Below, one piece after another: positions 61,610 through 64,000 of a DNA stretch of 64,000 nt (positions are counted from its first letter, which is position 1; each line of letters opens with the position of its first letter). The DNA comes from Herbidospora sakaeratensis (GTDB lineage: Bacteria > Actinomycetota > Actinomycetes > Streptosporangiales > Streptosporangiaceae). Both the position numbers and the translations under genes were made by a program. Under the pieces are notes generated by a model, which saw only the letters and a program-made list of their open reading frames with translations, did no database searches and had not been told where the DNA came from. The stretch covers positions 124,001 to 188,000 of the forward strand of contig NZ_BBXC01000019.1 in assembly GCF_001570525.1 (NCBI RefSeq). Reading direction: 5' to 3'.

Positions 61610-61747
61610 CGGTCATCCTCACATCGCCCGGAAACACCGGGTTGCGAACAAGTCAGCGCGAGCGTAGATCGCTGACGAGTCGCCCCCCGGCGCTCCGCGC
61701 GCAGGTCAGAGGAGATCTTGACCGTCTGCAGGGCCACTCCTGAGCGA

Positions 61748-62704
61748 TCACCCTGTAGTGAGCTCGGGCAGCACTTTCGCGCCGAATGTCTCGATGAACC
61801 GGGTCTGCTCCTTCCCCACGTGGTGCAGGTAGACCTCGTCGAAACCGGCGTCGGCGTACCCGCGCAGCCACTCGGCGTGCTGCGCCGTGTCGGCGGAGAC
61901 GAAGACGGATTTGCGCACTTCCTCCGGGGTGACGAACCGGGCCACGCTGTCGAACATCTCCGGTGTGTCGAAGTCCCAGCTGCCGGGCGGGCCGACCACG
62001 TTCGAGCGCCACTGGTCGTGCGCGGTCGCCAGCGCCTCCTCTTCGGTCGGCGCCCAGCTCAGATGCACCTGTACGGCCGCCGGACCCCGCCCGCCGGCCT
62101 CGCGGTAGGCGTCCAGAACCTCCTTGGAGTGGGGGCTGTTCACCGTGATGAGCCCGTCGGCCCACTCGGCGACCCACTTCGCGGTCTCCACGCTGACCGC
62201 CGCGCCGACCAGCTTCGGCGGCTCCGCCGGGAGCGACCACAACCGGGCCCGGTCGACGGTGACGAGCCCGTCGTGGCTGACCTCCTCGCCGTTCAGCAGG
62301 GCCCGCATCACGTCGACGCACTCGCGCAGCCGCTGCTGCCGGATCTCCTTGCGCGGCCACCGGTCGCCGGTGACGTGCTCGTTCGACGCCTCGCCGGAAC
62401 CGAGCGCGGCCCAGAAGCGGCCCGGGAACATCTGCGCGAGCGTGCCGATCGCCTGCGCGACGATCGCCGGGTGGTAACGCTGGCCGGGCGCGTTCACCAC
62501 GCCGAACCGCAGCGTCGTGGCCTGCAGCGCGGCGCCCAGCCACGACCACGCGAACCCCGACTCGCCCTGCCGGGCGCTCCAGGGCGCGATGTGGTCGGAG
62601 CACATCGCCATCGCGAAGCCGGCCTCGTCGGCGAGGCGGACGGCGTCCAGAAGATCACTGGGGGAAACCTGCTCATGGGAGGCGTGAAAGCCATAGATCG
62701 CCAT
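61748..62704 (-). CDS. LLM class oxidoreductase, TIGR03885/G6PD-like
   Basis: A 318-aa luciferase-like enzyme: YGFHASHEQVSPSDLLDAVRLADEAGFAMAMCSDHIAPW, PGRFWAALGSGEASNEHVTGDRWPRKEIRQQRL and LVGAAVSVETAKWVAEWADGLIT. It belongs to the F420-dependent glucose-6-phosphate dehydrogenase-like group or its TIGR03885 relatives; the cofactor is F420 or FMN, not decided by sequence alone. ATG at 62704. Confidence 0.88.
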   Translation of the reverse strand: MAIYGFHASHEQVSPSDLLDAVRLADEAGFAMAMCSDHIAPWSARQGESGFAWSWLGAALQATTLRFGVVNAPGQRYHPAIVAQAIGTLAQMFPGRFWAALGSGEASNEHVTGDRWPRKEIRQQRLRECVDVMRALLNGEEVSHDGLVTVDRARLWSLPAEPPKLVGAAVSVETAKWVAEWADGLITVNSPHSKEVLDAYREAGGRGPAAVQVHLSWAPTEEEALATAHDQWRSNVVGPPGSWDFDTPEMFDSVARFVTPEEVRKSVFVSADTAQHAEWLRGYADAGFDEVYLHHVGKEQTRFIETFGAKVLPELTTG

Positions 62705-62770
62705 CTCTATCGACTACCCCGGCAAGTCATCCGCTATCGGGTGTAAAGCGGGCGGCTCTAAGCTCGCCAC

Positions 62771-63391
62771 ATGTCCTCAAGATCACTGTTAGCCGGCGCC
62801 GCGCTGACCGCGACCGCCCTGCTGGTCGCCGCCCCCGCCGCCCACGCGGCGCCCGCCCCCGCCACCGTCGCCAAGAACGTCTTCAAGGGCTTCGTCAAGA
62901 AGGACCGGAAGGCGATGCTGAAGTGGGCCGCCCCCGACGCCGTCGACAAGCTGCTCGCGTACAAGTACCGCGACCCCGACAAGTTCGCCGGCTGCACGGC
63001 TGCTGGAACGTGCCGATTCGTGCACACGAGCGTGAAGGTGCCGGGCGACCTCAACGGCATCCTCATGGTCGTCAAGAAGTCCCGGGTGACCGCGGTCTAC
63101 ACGTCGCAGCACGTCACGTCGCCCACGACGGTCGCGAAGACCTTCTACCGCTACTGGCAGCTCGGCGCCAAGACCCGCGCCCGCGAGATCGCCACCGCCG
63201 GGGCCATCAAGACCCGCTTCGCCGTCAAGTACGACCCGACCGGCGTGCCCTACCACTGGCAGGGCTGCTCCAAGGAGCCCAAGGGCTTCAGCTGCGCCTA
63301 CTCCTACGAGGGCGGCGCCATGTTCCTGCACGTGCGGGGCACCAAGGCGGCCGGCTACTACGTGAACTCGGTGAGTTACATCGCCGACTAA
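62771..63391 (+). CDS. secreted protein of unknown function
   Basis: A 206-aa protein with a signal peptide (MSSRSLLAGAALTATALLVA through AHAAPAPA, about 27 aa). The mature part starts with a helical region (VAKNVFKGFVKKDRKAMLKWA) and has four cysteines. The later region (HWQGCSKEPKGFSCAYSYEGGAMFLHVRG) suggests a small NTF2/cystatin-like fold. No family identified with confidence. Confidence 0.75.
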   Translation: MSSRSLLAGAALTATALLVAAPAAHAAPAPATVAKNVFKGFVKKDRKAMLKWAAPDAVDKLLAYKYRDPDKFAGCTAAGTCRFVHTSVKVPGDLNGILMVVKKSRVTAVYTSQHVTSPTTVAKTFYRYWQLGAKTRAREIATAGAIKTRFAVKYDPTGVPYHWQGCSKEPKGFSCAYSYEGGAMFLHVRGTKAAGYYVNSVSYIAD

Positions 63392-63489
63392 ACGGAGGTT
63401 AGGTGCTGTCTCCCCCAGGGAGAGGGCACACGGAAGCGGCTCGGGTCGGCACGCTGGGTGTCCGGTAACTCTCCCGAAAGGGGGGTCCC

Positions 63490-63675
63490 ATGGACACGCT
63501 CATGCCCGTCCTGTTCATCCTCGCCGTCGTCTTCGTCCTGTACGTCGCGGCGTCGTCCAACCCGCTCAGGAAGTGCCCTCGCTGCGGCGGCAAGGGCACT
63601 CTCGACTCCAGCGTCCTCGAAGGCCGCTACCGGATCTGCCCGCGCTGCAACCGCAAGGGCGAGATCGGGAACTAG
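63490..63675 (+). CDS. small membrane protein with zinc ribbon
   Basis: A 61-aa protein: one N-terminal membrane helix (VLFILAVVFVLYVAAS) and a cytoplasmic zinc ribbon with two CPRC motifs (CPRCGGKG, CPRCNRKG), similar to the DnaJ central repeat. ATG at 63490 follows AAGGGGGGTCCC. Confidence 0.8.
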   Translation: MDTLMPVLFILAVVFVLYVAASSNPLRKCPRCGGKGTLDSSVLEGRYRICPRCNRKGEIGN

Positions 63676-64000
63676 CGGCCCTCGGTTCCGGGCGGGACGA
63701 CCAGTAGATAGTCGATCAGCCCCTCGCGGTTGACGCCCATCGTCACCCGCCAGACCACGCCCCACGTGTCACGCAGGTCGCCCACGATCTCCACGGTGGT
63801 GGCGCTCCTGATCGTGAACCGGGGGTCGGGGAAGTGGTCGGAGACCCGGTTGACCTCCGCCACCGGGATCTCCTCGACGAAATCGGGCGCGAAGTGCTCG
63901 ACGACGTCGGCGGCCGGGATGGGGTGCCGCGTGATCGCCCCGAGCCACCAGGCGAGCTGCCTGCCCACGGGGGTGTCGGGGATCTCCTGCGTGCGGACGC
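63672..64000 (-). CDS. ORF12-like N-terminal domain protein (partial)
   Basis: At least 109 residues; the N-terminus lies beyond the window. TPVGRQLAWWLGAITRHPIPAADVVEHFAPDFVEEIP and later VEIVGDLRDTWGVVWRVTMGVNREGLIDYLLVVPPG match the small N-terminal domain seen in ORF12/Cpe-type serine hydrolases (clavulanic-acid ORF12 family). The stop at 63672 comes straight after it, so the beta-lactamase-like domain is missing; it may be a standalone domain protein. Confidence 0.6.
   Translation of the reverse strand, partial: VRTQEIPDTPVGRQLAWWLGAITRHPIPAADVVEHFAPDFVEEIPVAEVNRVSDHFPDPRFTIRSATTVEIVGDLRDTWGVVWRVTMGVNREGLIDYLLVVPPGTEGR

Overview
The window is high-GC chromosomal DNA from a filamentous actinobacterium, most likely of the order Streptosporangiales. 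This is an inference from strong G/C bias at third codon positions, frequent GTG starts, tadA–tRNA-Ser–SRP RNA–dnaX followed by ybaB–recR–DUF5063–lysC–asd, a SARP-type regulator, F420/LLM oxidoreductases, SCO5389-family and roadblock proteins. There is no prophage, plasmid backbone, CRISPR array or rRNA operon. The only clear mobile DNA is a decayed IS605-type tnpB remnant at 33.2-34.0 kb. One near-consensus parS site and a dense DnaA-box-like array suggest an origin-proximal chromosomal location.

Layout. 0-14 kb is core information processing and amino-acid metabolism: the end of tadA, two tRNA-Ser genes, a zinc metallopeptidase, SRP RNA, dnaX, a GAF regulator, ybaB-recR-DUF5063, and lysC-asd (the aspartate pathway, with an internal start for the small aspartokinase subunit). 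It ends with a TetR regulator, a bestrophin-like membrane protein and a gene for a pentapeptide-repeat protein. That repeat is a 15-bp minisatellite whose units read as DnaA boxes on the plus strand. 14-33 kb is mixed: an LLM oxidoreductase, YkvA, amidohydrolase, SURF1, several one-component regulators, a large methyltransferase, an AfsR/SARP-type STAND regulator divergent from a small secreted protein, an aminotransferase/LysR pair, RNase HII, a potassium channel, a CooC-like ATPase behind a Zur-like box, and a receptor-like kinase with two Lys-to-Arg changes in its active site.

34-37 kb is a sulfonate/taurine-type ABC operon ending in a cysteine-free Rrf2 regulator. 37-41 kb holds a Uma2 nuclease-fold protein and two LCP cell-wall ligases. 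41-52 kb is a carbohydrate locus: a LacI regulator, a perfect CebR-type operator, a family-5 substrate-binding protein, two permeases, two ATPases, a GH2 beta-mannosidase, a ROK kinase and ManA. Together they would import beta-mannosides, hydrolyse them, phosphorylate the mannose and feed fructose-6-phosphate to glycolysis.

52-64 kb carries a rhomboid-like membrane protein overlapping an MprF-type lysyltransferase domain, an ArsR-SRPBCC pair, an EamA transporter, a GTPase-less roadblock cluster, a WxL-like surface-protein operon with a DUF916-type anchor protein, an LLM oxidoreductase, small exported proteins and the edge of an ORF12-like domain gene. The observation I rate highest is the DnaA-box array inside the repeat gene (13240-13773).
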